The notes beneath the pieces are model-generated. The model was not told where the DNA came from. It saw only the letters and a program-made list of their open reading frames with translations, and made no database searches. Of a stretch of 63,642 nucleotides of DNA, positions 1 through 7,806 are shown one piece after another (position 1 is the stretch's first letter; every line of letters begins with the position of its first letter). Both the position numbers and the translations under genes were made by a program. Source of the DNA: an uncultured Collinsella sp. (GTDB taxonomy: Bacteria; Actinomycetota; Coriobacteriia; Coriobacteriales; Coriobacteriaceae); the NCBI GenBank assembly GCA_902494195.1, contig CABUSH010000012.1, positions 1 through 63,642 on the forward strand, read 5' to 3'.

Positions 1-1742
1 CGCGCATCGTGTCCGCAGACATCGACCCCGCCGCTCGCAAGACCGCCGAGCGCATGGTCAAGAGCGCTGGTTACAAGCGTTTTGTCGACTTTTGCGCCGC
101 CAAGTCCGCCACCGTGCTGGACCATGCTGGCGCCGTCGCCGGAGCCGCCGTAGTCGCAGACACCACCGAGACGCCGCTGTCGCTTATGCACGACGCTATG
201 ACGCTGGTCGGCGAGCTGCACCGCGCGCCCGAGCTCGCTTCGGCGCCGGTCGCCGCGCTCACCCGCGATGGTCTTATGGCCCGCGCGCTCCATGCCGAGC
301 CCGAGCGCTCCATCGCCGTTATGCCCAATAACGAGGAGGCGGCTCTTGAGGTTTGGCCCTCGCTCGACCACGCCGCCGCGGCATTCGAGGCTGCGACCAG
401 CGCAAACGCCGAGGAACAGTCCACGGACGCCGAAGGCGAAGCCGCCAACACCCTCATGCCCGAACCTGCCGCCACGCTCGACTTGGGCGACGGCAAGCCG
501 CTGCCCGTGCTCATCCCCGAGTCCGAGCAGTTCGCCAACCGCCTGCGCAAGAATGCCCGTCTGCGCCGCAAGTGGGCCAAGCGCGAGGGCGTGAGCTGCT
601 ACCGCGTCTACGATGCCGACCTGCCCGACTACTCCGCCGCCATCGACCTGTACGAGGGCTGCCCGCAGACGCCGGGCCGCTGGCTCGTCATCGCCGAATA
701 CGCCGCGCCCAAGACCATCGACCCCGCACTGGCCCAGGCCCGCATGCTCGACATCTTGGCCATCGCGCCGCGCATCCTGGATGTTCCCGCCGAGCATGTG
801 CACGCCAAGGCCCGCATGCGCTCACGTGGCGGCTCGCAGTACGGCAAGCAGGGCGCCGGCAAGGGCGCATCGGGCGAGCGCGCCAACATCGCACGCCGTC
901 GCCTGCCACTCATCGAAGAGGGCGGGCTCACCTTTGCCGTCAACTTTGACGACTACCTGGATGTGGGCATCTTCCTGGATCACCGCGTCACCCGCAACCT
1001 GGTGCGCGAGCACGCCAAACAGGCGCGCCGCTTCCTCAACCTGTTCGCCTACACCGGCACCGCCACCTGCTATGCGGCCGACGGCGGCGTCGAGGAAACC
1101 GTGACAGTCGACCTTTCCAACACCTACCTGGACTGGGCCGAGCGCAATATGCGCCAGAACGGCTTTGTTGGTCCGCAGCATCATTTTGTGCGCGACGACG
1201 TGCTCGCCTGGATTCGCGACCAGCGCCAGACGCGCAACCGCTGGGACCTGATTTTTGTCGATCCGCCCACGTTTTCGAACTCATCCAAGATGGGCCGCCG
1301 CACCTGGGATGTCCAGCGCGACCATGTTGAGCTTTTGGCCGGCGTATCGCGCCTGCTCGCACAGGGCGGCCACGCCATCTTTAGCTGCAACCTGCGCGGC
1401 TTCCGCCCCGAGACGCGCAAGCTCGCGCGCGCGGGCGTGGTGCTGGAGGACATTACGGCGCAGACCATCCCCGAGGATTTCGCACGCAACCAGAAGGTGC
1501 ACCACTGCTATATCGTGCGCCGCCTGCCCATTGAGGACGCCATGGCCGAGGTCGGCTTTAGCGCCGAGGAGATTGCCGAGCGTGTCGAGGAGCTGCGCAA
1601 CCCCGAGGCCCGCAAGCCTCGCGCGGCAGTACCCGCGCACGCGCAGGCCGGAGACCGAGGGCCGCGCGGCGACGGCAAACCCTCCCCCGCCGGCAAGCCC
1701 AAAAAGAAGAAGTTCTACGCCAGCAAGCCCAAGGGCAAATAA
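1..1742 (+). CDS. rlmL: 23S rRNA methyltransferase RlmKL, 3' part (5' end cut by window)
   Basis: This is the C-terminal part of a two-domain 23S rRNA methyltransferase. The frame is open to the window edge. The first residues (RIVSADIDPAARKTAE) match the 'D-I-D-P' SAM-binding strand of the RlmL methyltransferase domain (m2G2445), so the THUMP and start lie upstream. After an Ala/Glu-rich linker comes the RlmK-type domain (m7G2069): about residues 340-350 carry the SAM loop NLFAYTGTATCYAA and later the catalytic motif FVDPPTFSNS. A Lys-rich tail ends the protein. Family knowledge gives the dual activity; the window shows one complete RlmK domain and a truncated RlmL domain. A near-perfect hairpin repeat follows the TAA stop by a few bases and may act as terminator. 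Confidence 0.85.
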   Translation, partial: RIVSADIDPAARKTAERMVKSAGYKRFVDFCAAKSATVLDHAGAVAGAAVVADTTETPLSLMHDAMTLVGELHRAPELASAPVAALTRDGLMARALHAEPERSIAVMPNNEEAALEVWPSLDHAAAAFEAATSANAEEQSTDAEGEAANTLMPEPAATLDLGDGKPLPVLIPESEQFANRLRKNARLRRKWAKREGVSCYRVYDADLPDYSAAIDLYEGCPQTPGRWLVIAEYAAPKTIDPALAQARMLDILAIAPRILDVPAEHVHAKARMRSRGGSQYGKQGAGKGASGERANIARRRLPLIEEGGLTFAVNFDDYLDVGIFLDHRVTRNLVREHAKQARRFLNLFAYTGTATCYAADGGVEETVTVDLSNTYLDWAERNMRQNGFVGPQHHFVRDDVLAWIRDQRQTRNRWDLIFVDPPTFSNSSKMGRRTWDVQRDHVELLAGVSRLLAQGGHAIFSCNLRGFRPETRKLARAGVVLEDITAQTIPEDFARNQKVHHCYIVRRLPIEDAMAEVGFSAEEIAERVEELRNPEARKPRAAVPAHAQAGDRGPRGDGKPSPAGKPKKKKFYASKPKGK

Positions 1743-1745
1743 CAA

Positions 1746-1812
1746 AGTTGCGGTGGAATACGGACTGTTTTGCCTGGAATTAGGCAAATTTAGACCGTAT
1801 TTCACCGCAACT
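1746..1812. repeat. Hairpin repeat family A, copy 1
   Basis: Arms AGTTGCGGTGGAATACGG (1746-1763) and CCGTATTTCACCGCAACT (1795-1812) are inverted repeats with one mismatch in 18. A second stem, TTTGCCT/AGGCAAA, lies inside. A second copy with perfect 18-bp arms lies at 16918-16984 and a half-copy at about 39240. Each full copy lies just past the 3' end of a gene. Confidence 0.85.
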
Positions 1813-1836
1813 CATATTGGGATGGCGGATGCCGAC

Positions 1837-2550
1837 CTATCCCTGGATGACCAATCGGTAACCGATACCCACGTGTGTCTGGATATAGCGCGGATGCGCG
1901 GGGTCGGACTCGATCTTCTTGCGCAACGTGCCCATAAAGACACGCAGGCTCGCCAGGTCGCTCTTGGTCGCCGTGCCCCAAATCTCGTGCAAAATAAACT
2001 GGTGCGTCAGTACCTTGTCGGCGTTATGCGCCAGCAGGCACAGGAGCTTGTACTCAATCGGCGTCAGGTGCAACTCCTCGCCATCCATCGTGGCAATGCC
2101 GGCATCAAAATCGATATGCAGTTCACCGGTATCGAACGAGCCCTCGGAGACAACGCCGCCCGTTTGCGCATACGAAAGGCGCCTGAGCGTCGTGCGGATG
2201 CGCGCGAGCAGTTCCTCGACCGAAAACGGCTTGGTCAGATAGTCGTCGGCACCGGCATCGAGCGCGCGGATTTTGTCCGCATCCTCGCTGCGCGCCGAGA
2301 CCACGATGATCGGCATGCCCGACCATGCGCGCACCGACTCCACCACCTTGACGCCGTCCATATCGGGCAGGCCCAGATCGAGCAACACAATGCTCGGCGC
2401 TTGCGATGAGGCGGCAGCGATAGCGGCATGGGCGGTCTCCACGGCCATATGACGCAAGCCGTGCGCCTCGAGCGCGGCAACGATAAGATTGCGAACGGCG
2501 GGGTCGTCCTCAACGACCAAGATGAGCGGTTTTACGGCAGAGTTCGGCAC
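1837..2550 (-). CDS. kdpE: KdpE-family response regulator
   Basis: This is an OmpR/PhoB-type response regulator of 237 aa. The receiver domain (about 10-125) has the acidic pocket VVEDD and the phospho-acceptor Asp in LLDLGLPDMDG. The C-terminal winged helix (about 140-235) includes LTPIEYKLLCLLAHNAD and the wing IQTHVGIGYRL, typical of KdpE. The GTG start at 2550 is chosen because AAGGAG lies 7 nt upstream, just inside the end of the kinase gene; longer starts run back into the kinase. It is paired with the KdpD-like kinase (stop 4 bp upstream of this start). There is no kdpFABC in the window; the downstream target may be kup or genes elsewhere. Confidence 0.85.
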   Translation of the reverse strand: MPNSAVKPLILVVEDDPAVRNLIVAALEAHGLRHMAVETAHAAIAAASSQAPSIVLLDLGLPDMDGVKVVESVRAWSGMPIIVVSARSEDADKIRALDAGADDYLTKPFSVEELLARIRTTLRRLSYAQTGGVVSEGSFDTGELHIDFDAGIATMDGEELHLTPIEYKLLCLLAHNADKVLTHQFILHEIWGTATKSDLASLRVFMGTLRKKIESDPAHPRYIQTHVGIGYRLVIQG

Positions 2551-2554
2551 AGCG

Positions 2555-4180
2555 CTACTCCTTATCAAACGAAACATCGGCGACGGGAAGCTCAATCGTA
2601 AAGACCGAGCCGTGCGGGTCCGCCGCGGCAACCTCTATGCTACCGCCATGCGCCAGCGCAATGGAGCGGCAGAGCGAAAGACCCAGGCCCACGCTGCGGT
2701 GGCTGTCGGCAAGACCGTGGTTGGCGGTGTAGAACGACTCAAAGATTCGCTCGCGGTCCTCGGGCGCAATGCCCGGGCCGTCATCGGCCACCGAGCACGC
2801 CACGCGTCCATCGTCGACGCCAATCGAAATCACGATATGCGAGCCTGCGGGCGTATAGGTGATGGCGTTGTTCACCAGATTGACCACCAGCTGCACCATC
2901 AGGCGCGCGTCGACGTTGACGAGCGCCGGCTCATCGCACGCCACCACCTTAAGGTCGTGCTCGCGCACGGCAGGGTTCACGTGGCGCAGTGCCTCCTCGA
3001 CGATATCGTCCATGAGCTCGAGCGTAGTCGACAGATGCATGCCGCCGCCCTCGAGCTTGGTGATGGCGAGCAGGTTCTCGACGGTGGCGTTGAGCCACAA
3101 CGCGTCCGAGCGAATGGATAGAAGCAGGCCGCGGCGCGTCTGGGCATCGAGCACCGCGGTGCCGGTCGAGCCCTGATCGAGCAGCACGTCGGCATTACCC
3201 GAAATACTGGTGAGCGGCGTGCGCAGATCGTGCGAGATGGAGCGCAGCAGGTTGGCGCGCAGCTGTTCGTTTTTGGCGAGCACCGCCGCTTCCTCGCGGG
3301 CCTCCATGGCGCGGGCGCGGTCGAGCGCCAGCTCGCCTTCGCTCACGATGGCATCGGCAAGTGTCCGCTCCTCATGCGTCAGCACGTTGGGCTCGGCAAC
3401 GATAGCCAGCACGCCCACCACCGAGGCGGGGTCGCCCGAGCGCGCGAAGCCGTCGCCTGTGCGAACCGTCAGGTAGATGCCATAAAACGCCGAGCCACCA
3501 TAGGTGGCATCGAGCGGCGTTCCCACATAGGCGGACGCCGAGAGCCGCGGCGGCATCTGCGGCGCCAGTTCATGCACCGGCGCGGCATCGCCCACGGCCG
3601 TGTATGTCGCACGCGGCAGCAGGTCATCGCCCTCAGCGTCGGCGCTGTACCACACGACCGGGCAGCCCGAAAGACGCGCCAGCTGCGTGGCCATGGCGTG
3701 AACGATCTGCTGCTGATCGGCGCACCGCTGCAGCATGCGGTTGGTCTCGAGCACCATATGCGTGCGACGGTCGCTGGCGGCAGCCTGCGCCAAAGCGCGA
3801 CGCAGGGCCAAGGCAATCGAGCTCGACACAAGCGAGACCACAAACATGATGAAGAACATCCCGGGATAGCCACGGTCGATAAGCGACAGCGAGTAGCGCG
3901 GGTCGACAAACAAGAAGTTGTAGAGCGCCACGGCGGCAGCCGAGCTCAGCAAGCAATACAGGCGACTCCAGGTAAAGAATGCGCACAGCTGAACGGCGAA
4001 CACATAGACGATCATGATGCTCGGCGCGAGACCCGGATGGTCGAGCAGCGCGCCCACAATCGTCGCCGCGACCAGCAGCCCCACCGACACGCAGGCGTCA
4101 TACAGAGGAGTGCGGCGCGTCAGCGTTGTGCGCCGCCACCAAAAGCTATCGGCAATATCACCGTCCGTACGGACGTCCAT
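2555..4180 (-). CDS. kdpD: KdpD-like sensor histidine kinase lacking the N-terminal KdpD/Usp domains
   Basis: This membrane histidine kinase has 541 aa, against about 900 for classical KdpD. It starts directly with four closely spaced hydrophobic helices of the DUF4118 type (about residues 30-130). A GAF-like region (about 160-290), HisKA (ISHDLRTPLTS, phospho-His near 318) and HATPase (N box VNLVNNAITYTPAG, G boxes DDGPGI and GLGLSLCR) follow. The N-terminal KdpD ATP-binding and universal-stress domains are absent. The start at ATG 4180 is preferred because the frame upstream runs through a hairpin repeat; GGGGCG precedes the ATG. It is translationally close to kdpE (4 bp). Family knowledge implies sensing of K+ or turgor; what it senses without the N-domain is unknown. 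Confidence 0.82.
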   Translation of the reverse strand: MDVRTDGDIADSFWWRRTTLTRRTPLYDACVSVGLLVAATIVGALLDHPGLAPSIMIVYVFAVQLCAFFTWSRLYCLLSSAAAVALYNFLFVDPRYSLSLIDRGYPGMFFIMFVVSLVSSSIALALRRALAQAAASDRRTHMVLETNRMLQRCADQQQIVHAMATQLARLSGCPVVWYSADAEGDDLLPRATYTAVGDAAPVHELAPQMPPRLSASAYVGTPLDATYGGSAFYGIYLTVRTGDGFARSGDPASVVGVLAIVAEPNVLTHEERTLADAIVSEGELALDRARAMEAREEAAVLAKNEQLRANLLRSISHDLRTPLTSISGNADVLLDQGSTGTAVLDAQTRRGLLLSIRSDALWLNATVENLLAITKLEGGGMHLSTTLELMDDIVEEALRHVNPAVREHDLKVVACDEPALVNVDARLMVQLVVNLVNNAITYTPAGSHIVISIGVDDGRVACSVADDGPGIAPEDRERIFESFYTANHGLADSHRSVGLGLSLCRSIALAHGGSIEVAAADPHGSVFTIELPVADVSFDKE

Positions 4181-4208
4181 CAGCGCCCCGCCCCTCTCTC
4201 GAAAACAA

Positions 4209-4262
4209 AAACCACCACAAAGGGACAGGCACCTTTGTGGTGGTTTCCCTTGTGGTGGTTCC
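4209..4262. repeat. GGGACAG hairpin family C, copy 1
   Basis: ACCACCACAAAG (4211-4222) pairs with CTTTGTGGTGGT (4233-4244), and CTTGTGGTGGTT (4249-4260) is a third, repeated arm. The interior holds GGACAGGCAC. It lies directly upstream of the KdpD-like gene. A second copy is at 35718-35754. Confidence 0.85.
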
Positions 4263-4291
4263 AAGTGTATAGCCTTTGCAACCTGCGGTCG

Positions 4292-4486
4292 CTAGACAAA
4301 CAGCACGTGCGCGAGCAGGGCACACACGCACACCGCTCCAAATACCAGTGCCACGATCGAGATCACGCGGTCGGCCATGTCCATGTTGGCACGATTCGTA
4401 AAGAACCGATCTTCGGCGGCGTCGGCGCGTGCCTCACGTACCAGCTCGGCAACCACCTCGCGGCCATCAAGCATCTTTGCATCCAT
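4292..4486 (-). CDS. Small single-pass membrane protein
   Basis: This is a 64-aa protein with a charged, helical N-terminal half (VVAELVREARADAAEDRFF) and one strongly hydrophobic C-terminal helix (ISIVALVFGAVCVCALLAHV). The ATG at 4486 has GGGGAGG six bases upstream; another ATG at 4516 has only a distant GGAG. It lies between kup (61 bp away) and the KdpD-like gene on the same strand. No family is recognised. The position suggests a small subunit or modulator of potassium transport or sensing, as KdpF is for Kdp, but no sequence similarity to KdpF is claimed. Confidence 0.6.
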   Translation of the reverse strand: MDAKMLDGREVVAELVREARADAAEDRFFTNRANMDMADRVISIVALVFGAVCVCALLAHVLFV

Positions 4487-4547
4487 GTTTGCCTCCCCGG
4501 TCTCAATCTTGTCCATCGAAAACCAACTCCGTGCAACCCGTCGGCGC

Positions 4548-6575
4548 CTACGGCCGCTCGTTGGGGGCCAGGCGCTGCATCTTGTTCACGGCCTTGAACT
4601 TAGTGAACAGCGGCACGTACTCAAAGCTCACGTTGGAGTTCTCCAGGCCGTACCAACGCGCGGGCGTGCCGGCAGCACGGCGGATGATGTACTTGAGCGT
4701 GATGGCCGTACGCTCGCTCGGTTCCACGTCGCTCTCGGGCGCCAGAAGCTTACGGATCAGGACGAACTTGAACGTGCCGATGTTACCCGGATCCTTGTAG
4801 ACCGAGTAGTCATGCGTCTGCGGCGGCAGCTCGCCGGTGGCAGCCAGGTCCTGAACAACCTGACGCAGGTAGGCATTGACGCGCTGGTTGATCTTGTAGC
4901 CCAGGTACAGATGCACGCGGAACACGTAGTCGGTGCCGAACGTCTCGACCGAATAGGCAAAGGTATGCGGCTCGTCCATGGTCTCGACATTCACGAACCA
5001 CCAGGCGCGAGCGCGCTTGGGATGCTTGTCCAAAATCGAGTAGACGATGTCGCGGTCGATGTAGTCGGTATGGGTGTCCTTGGTCAGGTACACGACGTTG
5101 TCGCTCATGCGCTCGTAACGGTCGTCGTCGCGCAGGCGCTTGAGCTGCGGCAGGTAGCTGCGCAGCGGCAGCAGCGTAAACTGGCGCTGCTCAACAGCCG
5201 TACCGTTGTACCAGCACACCATGATGCCCATGATGAGCGCGGCCATGAGGATGGTGAAGTAGCCGCCGTGGAAGAACTTGGTAAGTGAGCTCACGAAGAA
5301 GAAGCCTTCGAGCAAAAGGAAGAAGGCCGCGAAGATCCACGGAGCAACCTTGAGCTTGCGCTCCTCGTGCAGGTAGAAGAAGAGCAGCAGCGTGGTGCAC
5401 ATCATAGTCAGCGTAATGGCAAGGCCGTAGGCGGCTTCCATATGCGCCGAGTTCTGGAACAGCAGCACCACGATGACGCAGCCGACAAGCATGACGTTGT
5501 TGACCATGGGGATGTAGAGCTGGCCCTTGGTCTCGGCAGGGTAGAAGACCTGCATGTGCGGCATGAGGTCCAGACGGCTGGCCTCGGACACCAGCGAGAA
5601 TGCGCCGGTGATGAGCGCCTGCGAGGCAATGATGGCCGCGACGGTGGAAAGGCCGACGGCAAACGGGCGCAGGCCCGGGGCGAGCATCTGGTAGAACGGG
5701 TTGAGGTCGGCAATGCCCATGAGCTCGGGGTTGGCAGCGTTGTTCATAAGCCAAGCGCCCTGGCCCATATAGGAAAGCAGCAGGCAGCACTTAACGAACG
5801 GCCAGGTAGCGTAGATGTTGCCGCGGCCGACGTGGCCCATGTCGGAGTAGAGCGCCTCGGCACCGGTGGTGGCGAGGAAGCAACTGCCCAGAATCATGAT
5901 GCCCGCGTGGTTGTTGGGGCTCAGCAAAAAGGCGATGCCGCGCACCGGGTTGAGGCACAGCAGCACGGCGGGGTGCTGGAAAACAAAGAAAAGACCCGTG
6001 CCGCCCAGGAACAGGAACCACAGCGTCATGATGGGGCCAAAGGCGTGACCGATCTTGGCCGTACCGATGCGCTGTACCAAGAAGAGCACGATGATGATGG
6101 CGAGCGTAATGGCGACGACGCGGCCCTGGTCATCGCCCAGCACGGCATGGACCGCCGGGATGGTGCGCAGGCCCTCGATGGCCGTGGTAACGGTAACGGC
6201 TGGCGTCAGGATGCCGTCGGCGAGCAGCGCGGCGCCACCCAGCATGGCGGGGATGATAAGCCACTTGCCGCAGCGCTTGACCAGGCTGTACAGGGCAAAG
6301 ATGCCGCCCTCACCATGGTTATCGGCGCGCAGCGAGATGAGCACATACTTGATGGTGGTCAGCAGCGTGACCGTCCACACGACAAGGGAGAGCGCGCCGA
6401 GCACGAACTCCTCCGTCACGCTTCCGATGCCGCCGTTGCCGGCAACGAGCGCCTTGGTTACATACATGGGGCTGGTGCCGATATCGCCATACACCACACC
6501 CAGCGTGACGAGCATCGCCGAGATGCTCACAGGAATCGCAGCGTGCGAGGCTGCCTCCTTGGCCTTTTGTTCCAT
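4548..6575 (-). CDS. kup: Kup-family potassium uptake protein
   Basis: This K+/H+ symporter of the KUP/HAK/KT family has 675 aa. The N-terminal hallmark LGVVYGDIGTSPMYV is present near residue 25, followed by about 12 membrane segments to residue 460 (including GGIFALYSLV and LADGILTPAVTVTTAIEGL). A C-terminal cytosolic domain of about 200 residues follows. The ATG at 6575 is preceded by GGGAGG at 10 nt; the alternative TTG start further out would put the RBS inside the gene. It lies upstream of the small membrane protein and kdpDE on the same strand, forming a potassium locus. Kup works at low pH and low K+ in characterised bacteria. Confidence 0.93.
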   Translation of the reverse strand: MEQKAKEAASHAAIPVSISAMLVTLGVVYGDIGTSPMYVTKALVAGNGGIGSVTEEFVLGALSLVVWTVTLLTTIKYVLISLRADNHGEGGIFALYSLVKRCGKWLIIPAMLGGAALLADGILTPAVTVTTAIEGLRTIPAVHAVLGDDQGRVVAITLAIIIVLFLVQRIGTAKIGHAFGPIMTLWFLFLGGTGLFFVFQHPAVLLCLNPVRGIAFLLSPNNHAGIMILGSCFLATTGAEALYSDMGHVGRGNIYATWPFVKCCLLLSYMGQGAWLMNNAANPELMGIADLNPFYQMLAPGLRPFAVGLSTVAAIIASQALITGAFSLVSEASRLDLMPHMQVFYPAETKGQLYIPMVNNVMLVGCVIVVLLFQNSAHMEAAYGLAITLTMMCTTLLLFFYLHEERKLKVAPWIFAAFFLLLEGFFFVSSLTKFFHGGYFTILMAALIMGIMVCWYNGTAVEQRQFTLLPLRSYLPQLKRLRDDDRYERMSDNVVYLTKDTHTDYIDRDIVYSILDKHPKRARAWWFVNVETMDEPHTFAYSVETFGTDYVFRVHLYLGYKINQRVNAYLRQVVQDLAATGELPPQTHDYSVYKDPGNIGTFKFVLIRKLLAPESDVEPSERTAITLKYIIRRAAGTPARWYGLENSNVSFEYVPLFTKFKAVNKMQRLAPNERP

Positions 6576-6699
6576 AAGCCGGTTTCCTCCCAACTTTAAT
6601 GTTCGAAGGGATTATAGGTAATCGGCCTGCACTTGCACGGCACCGTTTTCCCAGCTAGATAAACATTTATACGGCCTTTAGGCCACCACGGCGATATGA

Positions 6700-6732
6700 A
6701 ATGTGACAAAAGGACTGTCCCCTTGTCACATT
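6700..6732. repeat. GGGACAG hairpin family B, copy 1
   Basis: Perfect arms AATGTGACAA (6700-6709) and TTGTCACATT (6723-6732) enclose AAGGACTGTCCCC. It ends 2 bp before the stop codon of the nitroreductase gene. Copy 2 is at 23752-23783. Confidence 0.85.
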
Positions 6733-6734
6733 CG

Positions 6735-7592
6735 TCATTTTCCAAGCCAATTTTTGAACCACCACTCCATGGAGCGGCTCATCTCGGCCATAAAGGGACT
6801 GGTGTGTTTGCGGGTGTAGATATCCACCACGCGCTCGCCCACCTCGCGGGCATGCGGGCGAAACATCGCGTCCATCTCGGCCACCTGCGCGTCCATGGTC
6901 GCAGCATCGGCGCGGCAGTAGCGCTCCTCGTGCACCAGGTTCACCACGGGATGCGCAATGGCCGGACGCTCCTTACGGGGCGTGCCGATGATGAGCATCG
7001 ACAGCGGCATGGTATAGGGCGGCAAGTCCAGCAGCTCGGCAACTTCCTCGGCATTCTCGACGATATCACCGATGTAGCAGCTCCCCAGGCCCAGAGCCTC
7101 GGCGGCAACCACGGCGTTTTGCGCGGCGATCACGGCGTCCTGGGCCGCGATGGCAAAGTCGCCCAAACCCGGCGCGCGGCGGGGCTCCTTACCCGTGCGC
7201 TCGACAAACTCGGACTCAAAGCAGCCCACGTGCTCAAACAGATCGATCCACTTGGCATAATCGACCACAAATATGAGTGCCCAGGGCGCCTTGGCAATCA
7301 TGGGCTGGTGGTCGCACAGGTCGGCCAGGCGGTCGAGCGTAGCCTGCTCGCGGATGCTCACGATGGAGTACATCATCATGGCGCCCGCCGACGGCGCGCG
7401 ACTCGCCGCATGCAAAATCGCTGCACGCTGCTCGTCGGTCACCGCCACGGGACGGTCGTCGTCATCACGCGCGAAGGCACGCGTGGAGGAACGGTGCTCC
7501 AACGTGTCCAGCACCGCATTGCCCGTCGTCTCGACCGGATAGCCGCCCGCGTCCACGTCACCCGCACTCGTCATACAAGCCCGTTCGTTCAT
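6735..7592 (-). CDS. Nitroreductase family protein (FMN-dependent)
   Basis: This 285-aa protein has the nitroreductase fold: HRSSTRAFA near residue 33 (FMN phosphate-binding Arg), AAILHAASRAPSAGAMM near 65, and the late motif VVAAEALGLGSCYIGDI near 165 that builds the flavin pocket. The start ATG at 7592 has GAGG/GAGGATGAGG upstream. Substrate cannot be predicted; family members reduce nitroaromatics, quinones or flavins with NAD(P)H. The gene stands alone, with a divergent LTA-synthase-like gene 214 bp away and a hairpin repeat at its 3' end. A second, shorter nitroreductase lies at 28774. Confidence 0.85.
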   Translation of the reverse strand: MNERACMTSAGDVDAGGYPVETTGNAVLDTLEHRSSTRAFARDDDDRPVAVTDEQRAAILHAASRAPSAGAMMMYSIVSIREQATLDRLADLCDHQPMIAKAPWALIFVVDYAKWIDLFEHVGCFESEFVERTGKEPRRAPGLGDFAIAAQDAVIAAQNAVVAAEALGLGSCYIGDIVENAEEVAELLDLPPYTMPLSMLIIGTPRKERPAIAHPVVNLVHEERYCRADAATMDAQVAEMDAMFRPHAREVGERVVDIYTRKHTSPFMAEMSRSMEWWFKNWLGK

Positions 7593-7806
7593 CGCCTCAT
7601 CCTCGCTAATTCTTTAAGAAGCCTTTACGTTTCCGTGTAATTCCCGTCCATTATCGCGCAGGTCGCCACTACATTGCGCCACACCGCCACACGTGCGCGT
7701 TAATATGGCTGGTTGTTGTGCGCAGACACCAATTGCAGCGCATATTTAGGTAACAATCGGGTAAACCCCCGCTTTCGTAGGTTTTAAGTTTGTGAGGAGT
7801 CTCAGC

